Source: Verrucomicrobiales bacterium (GTDB lineage Bacteria > Verrucomicrobiota > Verrucomicrobiia > Limisphaerales > CAIMTB01). From it: DNA of 49,045 bases. The notes below the pieces were generated by a model. It was not told the DNA's origin. It ran no database searches and was given only the letters and a program-made list of their open reading frames with translations. Location of the stretch: the NCBI GenBank assembly GCA_020845805.1, contig JADLFD010000035.1:1-49045 (forward strand), read 5' to 3'. Both the position numbers and the translations under genes were made by a program. Shown piece by piece: positions 39,846 to 48,642 of this stretch; the stretch's first letter is position 1; every line of letters starts with the position of its first letter.

Positions 39846-41747
39846 ATGAAGGACGAACTCGATAGACTGGTAGCGATCGGCAAACTGGAGCGGCGTCATG
39901 TCGAGCCGCTGTCGGCCTTGCATGGTGCCGGGTATTGCCTGCATCGCGCCTGGGGCTGCGGCAAGGTCACGGGCCTGGATCCCGTGCTGGGCCGGCTCAC
40001 CATTGATTTTGCCGGGAAACCCGGGCACGGCATGGATTTGGCTTTCGCGGCCGAGTCGCTCAAGCCCGTTCCACCCGCACACATCCTGGTGCGCAAGCTG
40101 ACCGAGTTGCCGGCGCTCCGGCAACTGGCCGTGACTCAACCCACCGAATTGTTGCGCATTGCGCTCGCCAGCTTCGGCGGACGCGCCACGCAGGATCAGG
40201 TGCAGAACGTGTTGGTTCCCGACGTCATCAAAGCCGACTGGAAGAAATGGTGGGAGGGGACGAAGCGCGCGTTGCGCAAGGACGGGCATTTCCAAATTCC
40301 CGCCAAGAAGACGGATCCCATACTGCTGCTCGAACAGGCCGTGGGTGCGCGGGAGCGATTGGTCTCGGACGTGCACCTTGCCAAGGGGCTGAAGGCGCGG
40401 CTGCTGACCGTGCTGGAGTTGATGAAGAGTCTGGAGGACGTGGGCGACAAGCCGACGGTGGGCGACGAGGTCATCCATTTGTTGAATCCCGAGATCCAGA
40501 GCCACATGAAGACCATGCCCGGCCTCGCGATCGAGGCGGTGCTGGTGCGCGACGATCTGCGGCAGGCGACGGGGGCGGCGGCGGTGGCGGGCGAACTGTC
40601 CACGGCGGATGTTTGGGCCGGCAACCCCACGGTGTTGGCGGTGCTGGCGGAAGCTTCGGTCGGCAAGCACTCGCGCGTGCTGGATTCGTTCCGTTCGGCG
40701 CATCCGGAGACCTGGGCGGAATCCATCCTGGGGATGATGAACGACGCCACGGCCAAAGTGGCGGGCGAGATGGCGGACCTGCTGCTGCGTGGCAATCAGG
40801 GTCAGGCCCTCAAGGAGAAGATCGTGCGTCTGGTGAGCCAGCACGCCGCCACCAGCGAGCTGTTGCTCTGGCTGGCTCGGGCACGCTCCGACGTCTTCGC
40901 GGACGTTCTCGGGCCTGAGGTCTTCCGCGCCATGCTGACGGCCATCGAGCGGGATCAGTTCCTGGAGAAGAAATCCAACAAGCTGCGCGACTACGTCCTG
41001 GACGACCAGGGATTGATCGTCGAGTTGATCGAGTCGGCTGACATCGATCTGATCAAGGATCTGACGCGCGCGCTCCAGTTGTCGCCGAGCTTCGACGACA
41101 TGGACAAGCGCTCGTTGCTGGCGCGCATCGTGAAGGCGTTTCCCTCCGTGCAATCGCTGATCTCGGCGGAGCACGTGAAGCAGGACATCACGCTCCTGGT
41201 GACCTGGGAGAGCCTCGAACGTCGCAAGAACGAGTATCACGAGCTGGTCAACAAGACGATTCCGGCCAACGCCAAGGACATTGCCCTCGCGCGCAGTTAC
41301 GGCGACCTGCGCGAGAATCACGAATACAAGGCGGCCAAGGAGCAGCAGAAGGTGCTGATGCGCCGCAAGGGCGAGCTGGAGCGCGATCTCGGTCGCGCGC
41401 GAGGTACCGACTTCTCCAATCCCCGCGTGGATGTGGTGAGCCCGGGCACGGTGGTTACCGTGGCGGAAGCCGGTTCGGCGCACCACGAAGCGTTCGTGAT
41501 CATGGGGGCTTGGGATTTCGATCTCGAGAAGGGGGTCATTAGTTACCTCAGCCCGATCGCGCAGAGCCTGCTGAACAAGGCGGTTGGTGATGAAGTGGAG
41601 TTCGACTTCGAAGGATCGCGGAAGCGGTACCGGGTGGTGTCCATCGCCCCGGCGCCGGCTCCCAAGCCTGTGGTAGGGGAATCCTCCGAGCCCGACGCCC
41701 CGGCGGCGGGTGAGTCGGGATCGGGCGTCACGCCGACCGCGGGATGA
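39846..41747 (+). CDS. greA: GreA-type transcript cleavage factor with a ~460-residue N-terminal extension
   Basis: The 633-residue product has a standard Gre module only in its last ~175 residues. The coiled coil contains ARSYGDLRENHEYKAAKEQQ with the catalytic Asp487 and Glu490 at the tip, followed by the FKBP-like C-terminal domain (GTVVTVAEAG; FDLEKGVISYLSPIAQSLL). Gre factors stimulate RNA cleavage by backtracked polymerase. The N-terminal 458 residues are predominantly helical and of unknown function. Chlamydial GreA proteins are also unusually long with an N-terminal extension, so this may be a PVC trait (recalled, not searched). The start ATG 39846 gives MKDELDRL. The stop overlaps the nitroreductase start (ATGA). 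Confidence 0.9.
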   Translation: MKDELDRLVAIGKLERRHVEPLSALHGAGYCLHRAWGCGKVTGLDPVLGRLTIDFAGKPGHGMDLAFAAESLKPVPPAHILVRKLTELPALRQLAVTQPTELLRIALASFGGRATQDQVQNVLVPDVIKADWKKWWEGTKRALRKDGHFQIPAKKTDPILLLEQAVGARERLVSDVHLAKGLKARLLTVLELMKSLEDVGDKPTVGDEVIHLLNPEIQSHMKTMPGLAIEAVLVRDDLRQATGAAAVAGELSTADVWAGNPTVLAVLAEASVGKHSRVLDSFRSAHPETWAESILGMMNDATAKVAGEMADLLLRGNQGQALKEKIVRLVSQHAATSELLLWLARARSDVFADVLGPEVFRAMLTAIERDQFLEKKSNKLRDYVLDDQGLIVELIESADIDLIKDLTRALQLSPSFDDMDKRSLLARIVKAFPSVQSLISAEHVKQDITLLVTWESLERRKNEYHELVNKTIPANAKDIALARSYGDLRENHEYKAAKEQQKVLMRRKGELERDLGRARGTDFSNPRVDVVSPGTVVTVAEAGSAHHEAFVIMGAWDFDLEKGVISYLSPIAQSLLNKAVGDEVEFDFEGSRKRYRVVSIAPAPAPKPVVGESSEPDAPAAGESGSGVTPTAG

Positions 41748-42415
41748 GTGGTTCAGGTCCGTGGACAGAGGGTGGCGTCGAGGGGTTGCTGCTACGTCAG
41801 TTGCGTTGGCGGTACGCGGTGAAGTCATTTGATCCCGCGCGTCCCATTCCGGCGGCGACTTGGGAGGCCCTGGAGGAGGCGCTGGTCCTGACGCCTTCCT
41901 CGTTCGGGTTGCAGCCGTGGCGGTTCCTCGTGCTGACCGATCCTGCGCTACGCCGGCAACTGGTCCCCCACTCCTGGGGGCAGAGTCAGGTGGTGGACTG
42001 TTCCCATTACGTGGTGTGCTGTCTGCGCCGCGGGTTGGGGCTAGGCGACATCGAGCGTTACCTCCAACGGATTTCCGAAGTGCGCGGCGGTGAGGTGGCA
42101 CGGTTGGCCGGCCTGCGTTCGCTGCTGGTCAAGACGCTGGTGGACGGGCCGCTTCAGAGCTCGATTGACGAATGGGCTGCCCGGCAGGTGTACATCGCCC
42201 TGGGTAACTTCATGACCGCGGCCGCGGTGGCAGGGGTGGATACCTGCCCGATGGAGGGAATCGAACCGGCTCGGTACGACGAAATCCTGGGGCTGACCGC
42301 GACCGGATACGCCACCGTGGTCTGTTGCGCGGCCGGGTATCGATCCGCCTCCGACAAGTATGCGAGCCTGCCAAAGGTCCGTTACCCGCGTTCTGAAGTG
42401 ATCGAGCGTCGGTGA
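41744..42415 (+). CDS. Nitroreductase-family NAD(P)H:FMN oxidoreductase
   Basis: The 223-residue protein has the nitroreductase fold. The N-terminal RRYAVKSFD-like start reads RWRYAVKSFDPARP, followed by LTPSSFGLQPWRFLVLTD (FMN-binding Ser/Gln region), ARQVYIALGNFMTAAAVAGVDTCPMEG (FMN contact and dimer helix), and a C-terminal GYRSASDKYASLPKVR segment. Such enzymes are FMN homodimers that reduce quinones, nitroaromatics or flavins with NAD(P)H; the substrate cannot be told. It is translationally coupled to greA (ATGA overlap), which suggests co-expression. It converges with namZ. Confidence 0.9.
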   Translation: MSGSGPWTEGGVEGLLLRQLRWRYAVKSFDPARPIPAATWEALEEALVLTPSSFGLQPWRFLVLTDPALRRQLVPHSWGQSQVVDCSHYVVCCLRRGLGLGDIERYLQRISEVRGGEVARLAGLRSLLVKTLVDGPLQSSIDEWAARQVYIALGNFMTAAAVAGVDTCPMEGIEPARYDEILGLTATGYATVVCCAAGYRSASDKYASLPKVRYPRSEVIERR

Positions 42416-42462
42416 GGTCCGGGCTCCCTCGTGCCGGGCGAAGGATTGATGTCTGGAGCACT

Positions 42463-42478
42463 TGCTTCGGGGGAAGCA
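42463..42478. terminator. Hairpin between nitroreductase and namZ genes
   Basis: TGCTTC / GAAGCA forms a perfect 6-bp stem with a GGGG loop in the 95-bp gap between convergent genes. It lacks a T-tract, so it is only a weak terminator candidate. Nothing else is seen in the gap. Confidence 0.25.
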
Positions 42479-42510
42479 GCGATGCCCGGGGTCCTGGCGA
42501 CGAGGGGCCT

Positions 42511-43797
42511 TCAGGGATAGAGGAGGTACGGCTGACGGCGTTCGCGGAAGGCGACCTCATCCGTGCGCCAGGAGCGGACGATATCCTTCGCGGAGCGGCC
42601 CGCCTGCAGTTGGCGGCGGAGGGAGTCCGACCCGGCGACTTTGTCGAACATGGTCCAACTTTTTCCGCGACTCACCGCCTGTCGGAACAGGTCGCGGCCG
42701 CTGGTTTTCTTGATGGCTTCGAGGGCGTAAAGATTGATGGCCACCAGCGGGGCGGTGTCAGGCCGGGTAAACTCCAGCCGGACCCCACGGACTTCCTGGC
42801 CGTCGGCCTCGGATCGGTTCATGTCCTGGGCGAAGGGGTGGAAGGTGACGCCACTGAGTTTCTGTGCGTTGAGCGCGGCGGCGAGCCGGCGGGGATCGAG
42901 GTACGGGGCTCCGATGATCTGGAAGGAGAGGGGCGAGCCGGTGCCGAGATTGACGCCCCCGATCTCGCCCAGCATGCCCGTGGCCACGAGGTAGAGCGGC
43001 GAGTTTCCGTAGGGGACGTTGGGAGAACTGGCGACCCAGCGGAGCCCGGTATCGTTCCAGGTCATCGACCGCGTCCAGCCGCGCATGGGCACCACGGTGA
43101 GCGCGCAACGGTTGGTGATCCAGCGTTCGCCTTGGATCATACGGGCCAGTTCCCCGGCCGTGAGGCCGTAGGCGTAGGGGATGGGCCACTGTCCCACGAA
43201 CGACTTGAAGCGCGGGTCCAGCCGGGCTCCTTCCACGCGGGTTCCCCCAAGCGGGTTGGGGCGATCCAGCACCATGACCGCGACCCCAGCGGCGCCGCAG
43301 GCGTCCAGCATCAGGCCCAGGGTGCTGATGTAGGTGTAGCTCCGGCAGCCGGTGTCTTGGATGTCATAGACCATCACGTCGATCCCCTCGAGCATGCGCG
43401 GGGTCGGCCGGCGGAGCGGGCCCTGACCGTAGAGCGAATAGATCGGCAGGCGGGTGGAGGGTTCGATGGCGTTCGGGACCTCGACACCGGCACGGGCGCG
43501 CCCGTCGAAGCCGTGCTCGGCCCCGAAGAGCGCGACCACTTTGACCCCGGGCGCCCGCGCGAGGCGACGCCAGGTGGGCTCCCCGGCTCGGGTGACTCCG
43601 GTGGGATTGGTGAGGACACCCACGCGTTTGCCTCGAAGCGGGGCAAAGTCCAGGGACTCCAGCACATCGATACCGGGGAGTACCGTGGCTTTGGCGGATT
43701 TGGGGGTGGCCGCAGCAGCGTCGGTAGCGAACACCGCGTGGCAGATCAGGAGGGCAACCGCCGCAACCCAGCTGGCCGCGGTGGAGAGGGATCGCAT
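42511..43797 (-). CDS. namZ: Exo-beta-N-acetylmuramidase NamZ-like protein (DUF1343, GH171)
   Basis: The 428-residue product has a signal peptide (WVAAVALLICHAVFATDAAAA). It then has a DUF1343 domain: GKRVGVLTNPTGVTRAG, VVALFGAEHGFDGRARAG (the EHG motif is a family hallmark near the catalytic Glu), IDVMVYDIQDTGCRSYTYIST, and VMVLDRPNPLGG. Characterised members release terminal MurNAc from peptidoglycan fragments. It is periplasmic and probably functions in cell-wall recycling. The gene follows the membrane protein gene after 44 bp on the same strand, so they may be one unit. No other muropeptide gene is present in the window. Confidence 0.92.
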   Translation of the reverse strand: MRSLSTAASWVAAVALLICHAVFATDAAAATPKSAKATVLPGIDVLESLDFAPLRGKRVGVLTNPTGVTRAGEPTWRRLARAPGVKVVALFGAEHGFDGRARAGVEVPNAIEPSTRLPIYSLYGQGPLRRPTPRMLEGIDVMVYDIQDTGCRSYTYISTLGLMLDACGAAGVAVMVLDRPNPLGGTRVEGARLDPRFKSFVGQWPIPYAYGLTAGELARMIQGERWITNRCALTVVPMRGWTRSMTWNDTGLRWVASSPNVPYGNSPLYLVATGMLGEIGGVNLGTGSPLSFQIIGAPYLDPRRLAAALNAQKLSGVTFHPFAQDMNRSEADGQEVRGVRLEFTRPDTAPLVAINLYALEAIKKTSGRDLFRQAVSRGKSWTMFDKVAGSDSLRRQLQAGRSAKDIVRSWRTDEVAFRERRQPYLLYP

Positions 43798-43841
43798 GAG
43801 CGGAGGGGATTTGGGCTGGCCGCGGGTCGCGCCTGGGCAGG

Positions 43842-44690
43842 CTACTCCAGGGAGGGCCAGCGGGTGCCGTCGGCGAAAACCACTCCTTCCACGCCTAGCC
43901 GCACACTCTTGGTGAACTGCGGGACGAAGAAGGCCTGGAGGTTGACGGGGGAGGAGGTGGCTCCGCCTACCACGGCCGGGGAGTCGGAGTGCACGGTGGT
44001 CCAGCGCCCAAGTCGAACGCCGCGGCGGTCCAGGTACTCCAGCTCGATTTTCAGTTCGCGCACGGGGCGTGAATCTTCGTTGCGGGCCAGAACCCGAAGG
44101 AGGCGAAGCTGATTCGGGGCGGGGTCCCCGAGCTGCAGGACCTCCAGTTGGACCGGCGGGCGCGCGGGGTCACGGTCCGAGTCGGCGGAGCGGCGGCCAG
44201 GTGTGGAAGGAGTGGACGACTCGTTCCCGGGGCCAGGGTTTTTAGGCGGTGTGACGGAAGCGGGGGACGACGGGGCCCGGGCTGCTTTGGCGGGGGCACC
44301 CGGCGTGGCTTCAGGGTGGACCATGGTGTCCGTAGGGGGAGGCGGAGCCGAGGATTCAGACACTGGCGCCCCTTCCTGCGACGCTGAAGACGTGGAGGTC
44401 GTGAGCGTGATTTGGGCATCCTGTGCCGACCAGATCATCAGGAAGGCGCCGAAGATCGCGACCAGCCCGGAGCCCAGGATCAGCATGGCCGGCGCGCGGG
44501 CGATGCGCCAACGGAGGATGGCAAAAGCCAGGCCGACAAATGGTCCGATGGGGAGGAAGATCGAGGCTACCAGGAGCCAGCCCCAGACCTGCTCCCGATG
44601 TTGGAAGGCGACCCGCGTGAGCCAGATCCAACCCGCCAAACCGAGTGCTCCGCCCGCGAACATCAAAAAGCTTCCAGCACTCAGTCCCAT
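43842..44690 (-). CDS. Membrane protein with Pro/Ser-rich linker and C-terminal beta domain, unknown function
   Basis: The 282-residue product has an N-terminal set of three hydrophobic segments (FLMFAGGALGLAGWIWLTRV; VWGWLLVASIFLPIGPFVGLAFAIL; MLILGSGLVAIFGAFLMIWS). A roughly 80-residue low-complexity Ser/Pro/Ala linker follows. The C-terminal domain is beta-rich (LEVLQLGDPAPNQLRLLRVLARNED; ELKIELEYLDRRGVRLGRWTTVH; LQAFFVPQFTKSVRLGVEGVVFADG), reminiscent of a periplasmic FxLD-like adhesion or Ig-like domain. No named family is recognised. It diverges from parE and precedes namZ. Confidence 0.65.
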   Translation of the reverse strand: MGLSAGSFLMFAGGALGLAGWIWLTRVAFQHREQVWGWLLVASIFLPIGPFVGLAFAILRWRIARAPAMLILGSGLVAIFGAFLMIWSAQDAQITLTTSTSSASQEGAPVSESSAPPPPTDTMVHPEATPGAPAKAARAPSSPASVTPPKNPGPGNESSTPSTPGRRSADSDRDPARPPVQLEVLQLGDPAPNQLRLLRVLARNEDSRPVRELKIELEYLDRRGVRLGRWTTVHSDSPAVVGGATSSPVNLQAFFVPQFTKSVRLGVEGVVFADGTRWPSLE

Positions 44691-44942
44691 GGGAGTTCCC
44701 GAGAGCTAAGGGCAGACGGGGATCATGAGCAAGGTTGATCGTGTTCCGAGTCTGCGGGAATCGATGCCTGGCGTAGCCGACGCGGGGCGGGTGATGAATT
44801 ATCCGGCGGGCATTGCGGAAACGAGGTGTTCCGACCGTGGGGGTGCGATTCAGCCGGGGCAGGGCGACGGGTTGGGGGGGCAACGAGTGTGAGTTCGCGT
44901 TTGCAAGCTGGCGCAGGGTTCGAACAATCCGCGCTCCGTAAC

Positions 44943-46763
44943 ATGGCAGAGCCCAAGGTTCATTCGTACGACGAGAGCAAGATCCAGACCCTGTCCTCGA
45001 TCGATCACATCCGGAAGCGCACCGGCATGTATATCGGTCGGCTGGGGGATGGCAGCCACTACGACGATGGCGTGTACATCCTGATGAAGGAGGTGGTCGA
45101 TAACGCGGTGGACGAGTACATCATGGGCCACGGACGCCAGGTCGAGATCCGCACCTCTCCGGAGGAGATCTGCGTGCGCGATTTCGGGCGGGGCATACCC
45201 CTGGGCAAAGTCATCGAGTGCGTCAGTCAGATCAACACGGGCGCCAAGTACAACGACCAGGTCTTCCAGTTCTCGGTGGGGTTGAACGGCGTCGGGACCA
45301 AGGCGGTGAACGCCCTTTCGGAAAGCTTCCTGGTGCGCAGCCATCGGGAGGGGCAGTTTGTGGAGGCCACGTTCAAGCGGGGCAAACTGGTCCAGGAGAA
45401 GAAGGGGAAGACCACCGAGCCGGACGGCACCTTCGTGTCATTCCGGCCCGACCGGGAGATTTTCAAGTCGTTCGAATTGCAGGACGAACACATCGAGCAT
45501 CGTTTGCGGCACTACGCGTATTTGAACGCCGGCCTCAAGCTGCGCTGGAACGAGCGCGAGTTCATCTCACGCAAGGGCTTGCTGGAATTGGTGATGGACG
45601 AGATTAAGGAGGAGGCGATCTATGCGCCGCTCTATTTCCAGTCCAAGACACTCGAGTTCTGTCTCACCCACAGCAACAGCCGCTTTGGGGAGACGTTCTG
45701 GTCCTTCGTCAATGGTCAGTACACCTCCGACGGCGGGACGCATCTGAGCGCGTTCCGGGAAGGTCTGCTGAAGGCGATCAATGAGCTGGCGGGGGGGAAG
45801 TTCGAAGGGGATGACGTGCGGGAGAGTATGGTCGGCGCGATCGCCATTCGGCTGCAGGATCCGGTGTTCGAGTCCCAGACCAAGAACAAGCTCGGCAACA
45901 CGGAGATCCGCGGTGATCTGGTGAACCGCGTCCGCGAGGAGGTGCTGCACTATCTCCATCGCGATAAGGTGACCGCGGACAAGATCATCGCCAAATGCAG
46001 CGACACGCAGCAGATGCGGAAGGAGTTGCAGGAGGTCAAGAAGCTCGCGCGCGAGCGCTCCAAGGCCATATCCCTGCGCATTCCGCAGCTCAAGGATTGC
46101 CGGGTGCATCTCGATCGGGCGAAGGGCAAGGGGGAGAACTCCATGGTCTTCCTGTGCGAAGGCGTGAGTGCGGCAGGGTCGATCACCTCGTGTCGTGACG
46201 TGAGCACGCAGGCGATCTTCACCCTGCGGGGCAAGCCGCTGAACGTCTGGGATCTCAAGCGCGACGTGATGTACAAGAACGATGAGATGTACAATCTCAT
46301 GCGGGCCCTCGACATCGAGGACTCGATCGAGAACCTGCGCTACGGGAAGGTGATCCTGGCGACGGACGCCGACGTGGACGGGCTGCACATCCGCAATCTG
46401 ATGATCACCTATTTCTTCCGGTTCTTTGAGGATCTGGTGAACGACGGGCGGCTGCACGTGCTGGAGACGCCGCTCTTCCGCGTGAGGAACAAGGCGGAAA
46501 CCGTCTACTGCTACTCCGAGGCCGAGCGCGATGAGGCGGGGAAGCGCCTGGGGCGTTCTCCGGAGGTCACTCGGTTCAAGGGACTCGGCGAAATCTCGCC
46601 CAAGGAGTTCAAGCAATTCATCGGGGACGACATGCGTCTGGCGCGCGTCGAGTTCGCGCCGAAGCCGGAGTCCACGCACATCCTGGGATTCTACATGGGA
46701 CGCAACACTCCGGAGCGACGCGATTACATCATGGAGAACCTGGTGGTCGCGGCGGAGGACTGA
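44943..46763 (+). CDS. parE: DNA topoisomerase IV subunit B-like protein (PVC/Bacteroidota-type ParE)
   Basis: About 606 residues from ATG 44943 (MAEPKVHSYDESK); the longer frame from 44826 is not family-like. It has a GHKL ATPase domain (RKRTGMYIGRLGD; KEVVDNAVDEYIM; RDFGRGIPLG; GLNGVGTKAVNALSE), a transducer, and a Toprim domain with ATDADVDGLHIRNLM and a C-terminal RFKGLGEISPKEFKQFI. The usual EGDSA motif reads EGVSA: the catalytic Glu is kept but the next Asp is Val. The sequence resembles the second type II topoisomerase of Bacteroidota and Chlamydiae more than GyrB. No A subunit (parC) follows, since the next gene is on the other strand. No Shine-Dalgarno sequence is seen. Confidence 0.9.
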   Translation: MAEPKVHSYDESKIQTLSSIDHIRKRTGMYIGRLGDGSHYDDGVYILMKEVVDNAVDEYIMGHGRQVEIRTSPEEICVRDFGRGIPLGKVIECVSQINTGAKYNDQVFQFSVGLNGVGTKAVNALSESFLVRSHREGQFVEATFKRGKLVQEKKGKTTEPDGTFVSFRPDREIFKSFELQDEHIEHRLRHYAYLNAGLKLRWNEREFISRKGLLELVMDEIKEEAIYAPLYFQSKTLEFCLTHSNSRFGETFWSFVNGQYTSDGGTHLSAFREGLLKAINELAGGKFEGDDVRESMVGAIAIRLQDPVFESQTKNKLGNTEIRGDLVNRVREEVLHYLHRDKVTADKIIAKCSDTQQMRKELQEVKKLARERSKAISLRIPQLKDCRVHLDRAKGKGENSMVFLCEGVSAAGSITSCRDVSTQAIFTLRGKPLNVWDLKRDVMYKNDEMYNLMRALDIEDSIENLRYGKVILATDADVDGLHIRNLMITYFFRFFEDLVNDGRLHVLETPLFRVRNKAETVYCYSEAERDEAGKRLGRSPEVTRFKGLGEISPKEFKQFIGDDMRLARVEFAPKPESTHILGFYMGRNTPERRDYIMENLVVAAED

Positions 46764-46803
46764 AGCCGGGCGGCGCGCGAGGCCTGTCTGGCCACGGGGT
46801 GGG

Positions 46804-48636
46804 TCAGGGGGCCGACGCTGAGGCGCCGGCGCCGGAATCCGACCCGGGTGCTGGCGCGGGCGGCGTCACATACCAATCCCGCCGGAGCCAGTCCGTGAGC
46901 TGCGCGATTTCCTGGGCGGTGATGACCTGATCGCGCGCGTAGGCGGGCATGCGGTCGTTGCGTTTGCCGTAGAAATGGTCGCTGGTGGGGTCGCCGATGA
47001 AGTCGATGAGCCATTGGCGCGAGCCATAGCCGGTGAGGCGCGGTGCGGTGGCGTTTTCGTTCGGCTTACGGAACTCGTGGCACTCTGTGCAGCGCATGGC
47101 CTCGGTGTCGATGAGACGCCGGCCGGCGGCGATGTCCGATCCCTCGGCTGCGTCGGCCGCGCGCTGGGAGGGCAGGGCGGCCTCGGCCGACACCGCCTTG
47201 AGGACCTTGGCGAGGTCGGCCTTCTGCGCGTCGTTGAATCCCGCGACCGTCCGTTTCACGAAGCGCACCATCTTGCCTTCTTTGAAACGAGTGCCGCCGA
47301 AGTAATCCGCGGAATCCACGTGCGCGGGATCGACGAACTTCGTCAGCCAGGCGCGCGAGGCGAAGTCTTTGAGGTCGGGTGCGGACGCGGCGTCCGCGGG
47401 GGTGCCGCCCATGCCATCATGGCCCCCGAACCGATGGCAGCTGGCGCAATGCTGGGCGAATAGGCGTGGGCCGCGGGTGGCGGGGTCGTCGCGCAGCAGC
47501 GCGGCGGCGCCTCCGACGGGAATGCCGGCCGGGGCGGCGGCGAGTTCCTTGGCTCGGGCGGCATCGGCCCTGGCCTGGGCGACGGCACGTGCGAAGTCCG
47601 GATCGTTCCGGTCCTGTCGCAGGGCGAGGATGGTGAGGATGGACGCGGCCAGGACAAGGGCGCCGAGGAAGGCCAGGTTGAAGGCGTGGCCACCCCGACG
47701 CCGTGCGATGAACGGCATGAGGAAGAGCACCCCCATGGTCAGTGACGGCAGGACGACGGCGCCGAGGACTTCGGTTTCACCTGGGAAGTACTTCAGCATC
47801 TGGAACAGGAACAGGAAGTACCACTCCGGTCGCGCGGCGCTGTAGGGTTCCGAGGCGTCAGCCGGAGCGTCGAGAGGCGTTCCCACGTAGACCGCGAGGA
47901 ACAGCACCGCGCCCATGATCACCAGGCACGCGACGGCGTCCTTGAGGAGTTGGTCAGGCCAGAAGTAGGCGTCGGGCTTGCGGAACGGCTCCTTGGCTTT
48001 GATGCCGTGCCGGCGGAACAGGAGGATATGGACGACCGTCAGCGCGACCAGTGCGGCGGGAAGCACGCCGGCGTGCAAGGCGAAGAACCGCGTCAGGGTG
48101 TGGTGTCCGTAGTCGGTGCCGCCCAGCATCATCTGCTGGAGGTAAGGGCCGACGACCGGGGTGACCGCGACGATGTTGGTGGCGACGCGGGTGGCCCAGT
48201 AGCCCTTTTGGTCCCAAGGCAGCAGGTAGCCGGTGAGCGAAAGGCCCATCACCACGGCGAGGAGCGCGATGCCAAACCAGAAATTCACCTCGCGTGGCGC
48301 GCGGTAGGCGCCATCGATCATCACCTGGGCCAGGTGCAGCACGAGCAGGACGTTCATGGCCTGCGCGGTGAAATGATGGATCCCGCGGACGAGCCAGCCT
48401 CCCCACATGACATGCTCGATGTAGAACACGCTCTCCCAGGCCGTCTGGGAACTGGGGCTGTAGGCGGCCCACAGGACGATTCCGGTGAGCACCTGGATCA
48501 GGAAGGTGAAGGTCAGCGTCGAGCCCCAGATGTAGCGCCATCGCGCCCCGCCGGGGACGCGTTCAAAGAGCGCCTCCTGCAGGAGGTGCTTCCAACCGGT
48601 GCGGTCGTCGAGCCAGGCGGAGAGGGAGCGGAACAT
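46804..48636 (-). CDS. Cytochrome b (b6-like) of a bc complex fused to two cytochrome c domains
   Basis: The 610-residue protein begins with a cytochrome b core. His87/His101 and His188/His203 are the haem b ligands; the 15-residue spacing of the second pair is b6-like. Around residue 270 comes PEWY, the Qo-site motif of subunit IV / cytochrome b C-terminal half. About 270 C-terminal residues carry two c-type haem sites, CASCH (about 397) and CTECH (about 517), with a candidate axial Met in NDRMPAY. The single chain therefore joins quinol oxidation to cytochrome c-like electron output at the membrane. It sits 6 bp after the Rieske gene. The C-terminus is Pro/Gly/Ser/Ala-rich. Confidence 0.88.
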   Translation of the reverse strand: MFRSLSAWLDDRTGWKHLLQEALFERVPGGARWRYIWGSTLTFTFLIQVLTGIVLWAAYSPSSQTAWESVFYIEHVMWGGWLVRGIHHFTAQAMNVLLVLHLAQVMIDGAYRAPREVNFWFGIALLAVVMGLSLTGYLLPWDQKGYWATRVATNIVAVTPVVGPYLQQMMLGGTDYGHHTLTRFFALHAGVLPAALVALTVVHILLFRRHGIKAKEPFRKPDAYFWPDQLLKDAVACLVIMGAVLFLAVYVGTPLDAPADASEPYSAARPEWYFLFLFQMLKYFPGETEVLGAVVLPSLTMGVLFLMPFIARRRGGHAFNLAFLGALVLAASILTILALRQDRNDPDFARAVAQARADAARAKELAAAPAGIPVGGAAALLRDDPATRGPRLFAQHCASCHRFGGHDGMGGTPADAASAPDLKDFASRAWLTKFVDPAHVDSADYFGGTRFKEGKMVRFVKRTVAGFNDAQKADLAKVLKAVSAEAALPSQRAADAAEGSDIAAGRRLIDTEAMRCTECHEFRKPNENATAPRLTGYGSRQWLIDFIGDPTSDHFYGKRNDRMPAYARDQVITAQEIAQLTDWLRRDWYVTPPAPAPGSDSGAGASASAP

Positions 48637-48642
48637 GGCGGG

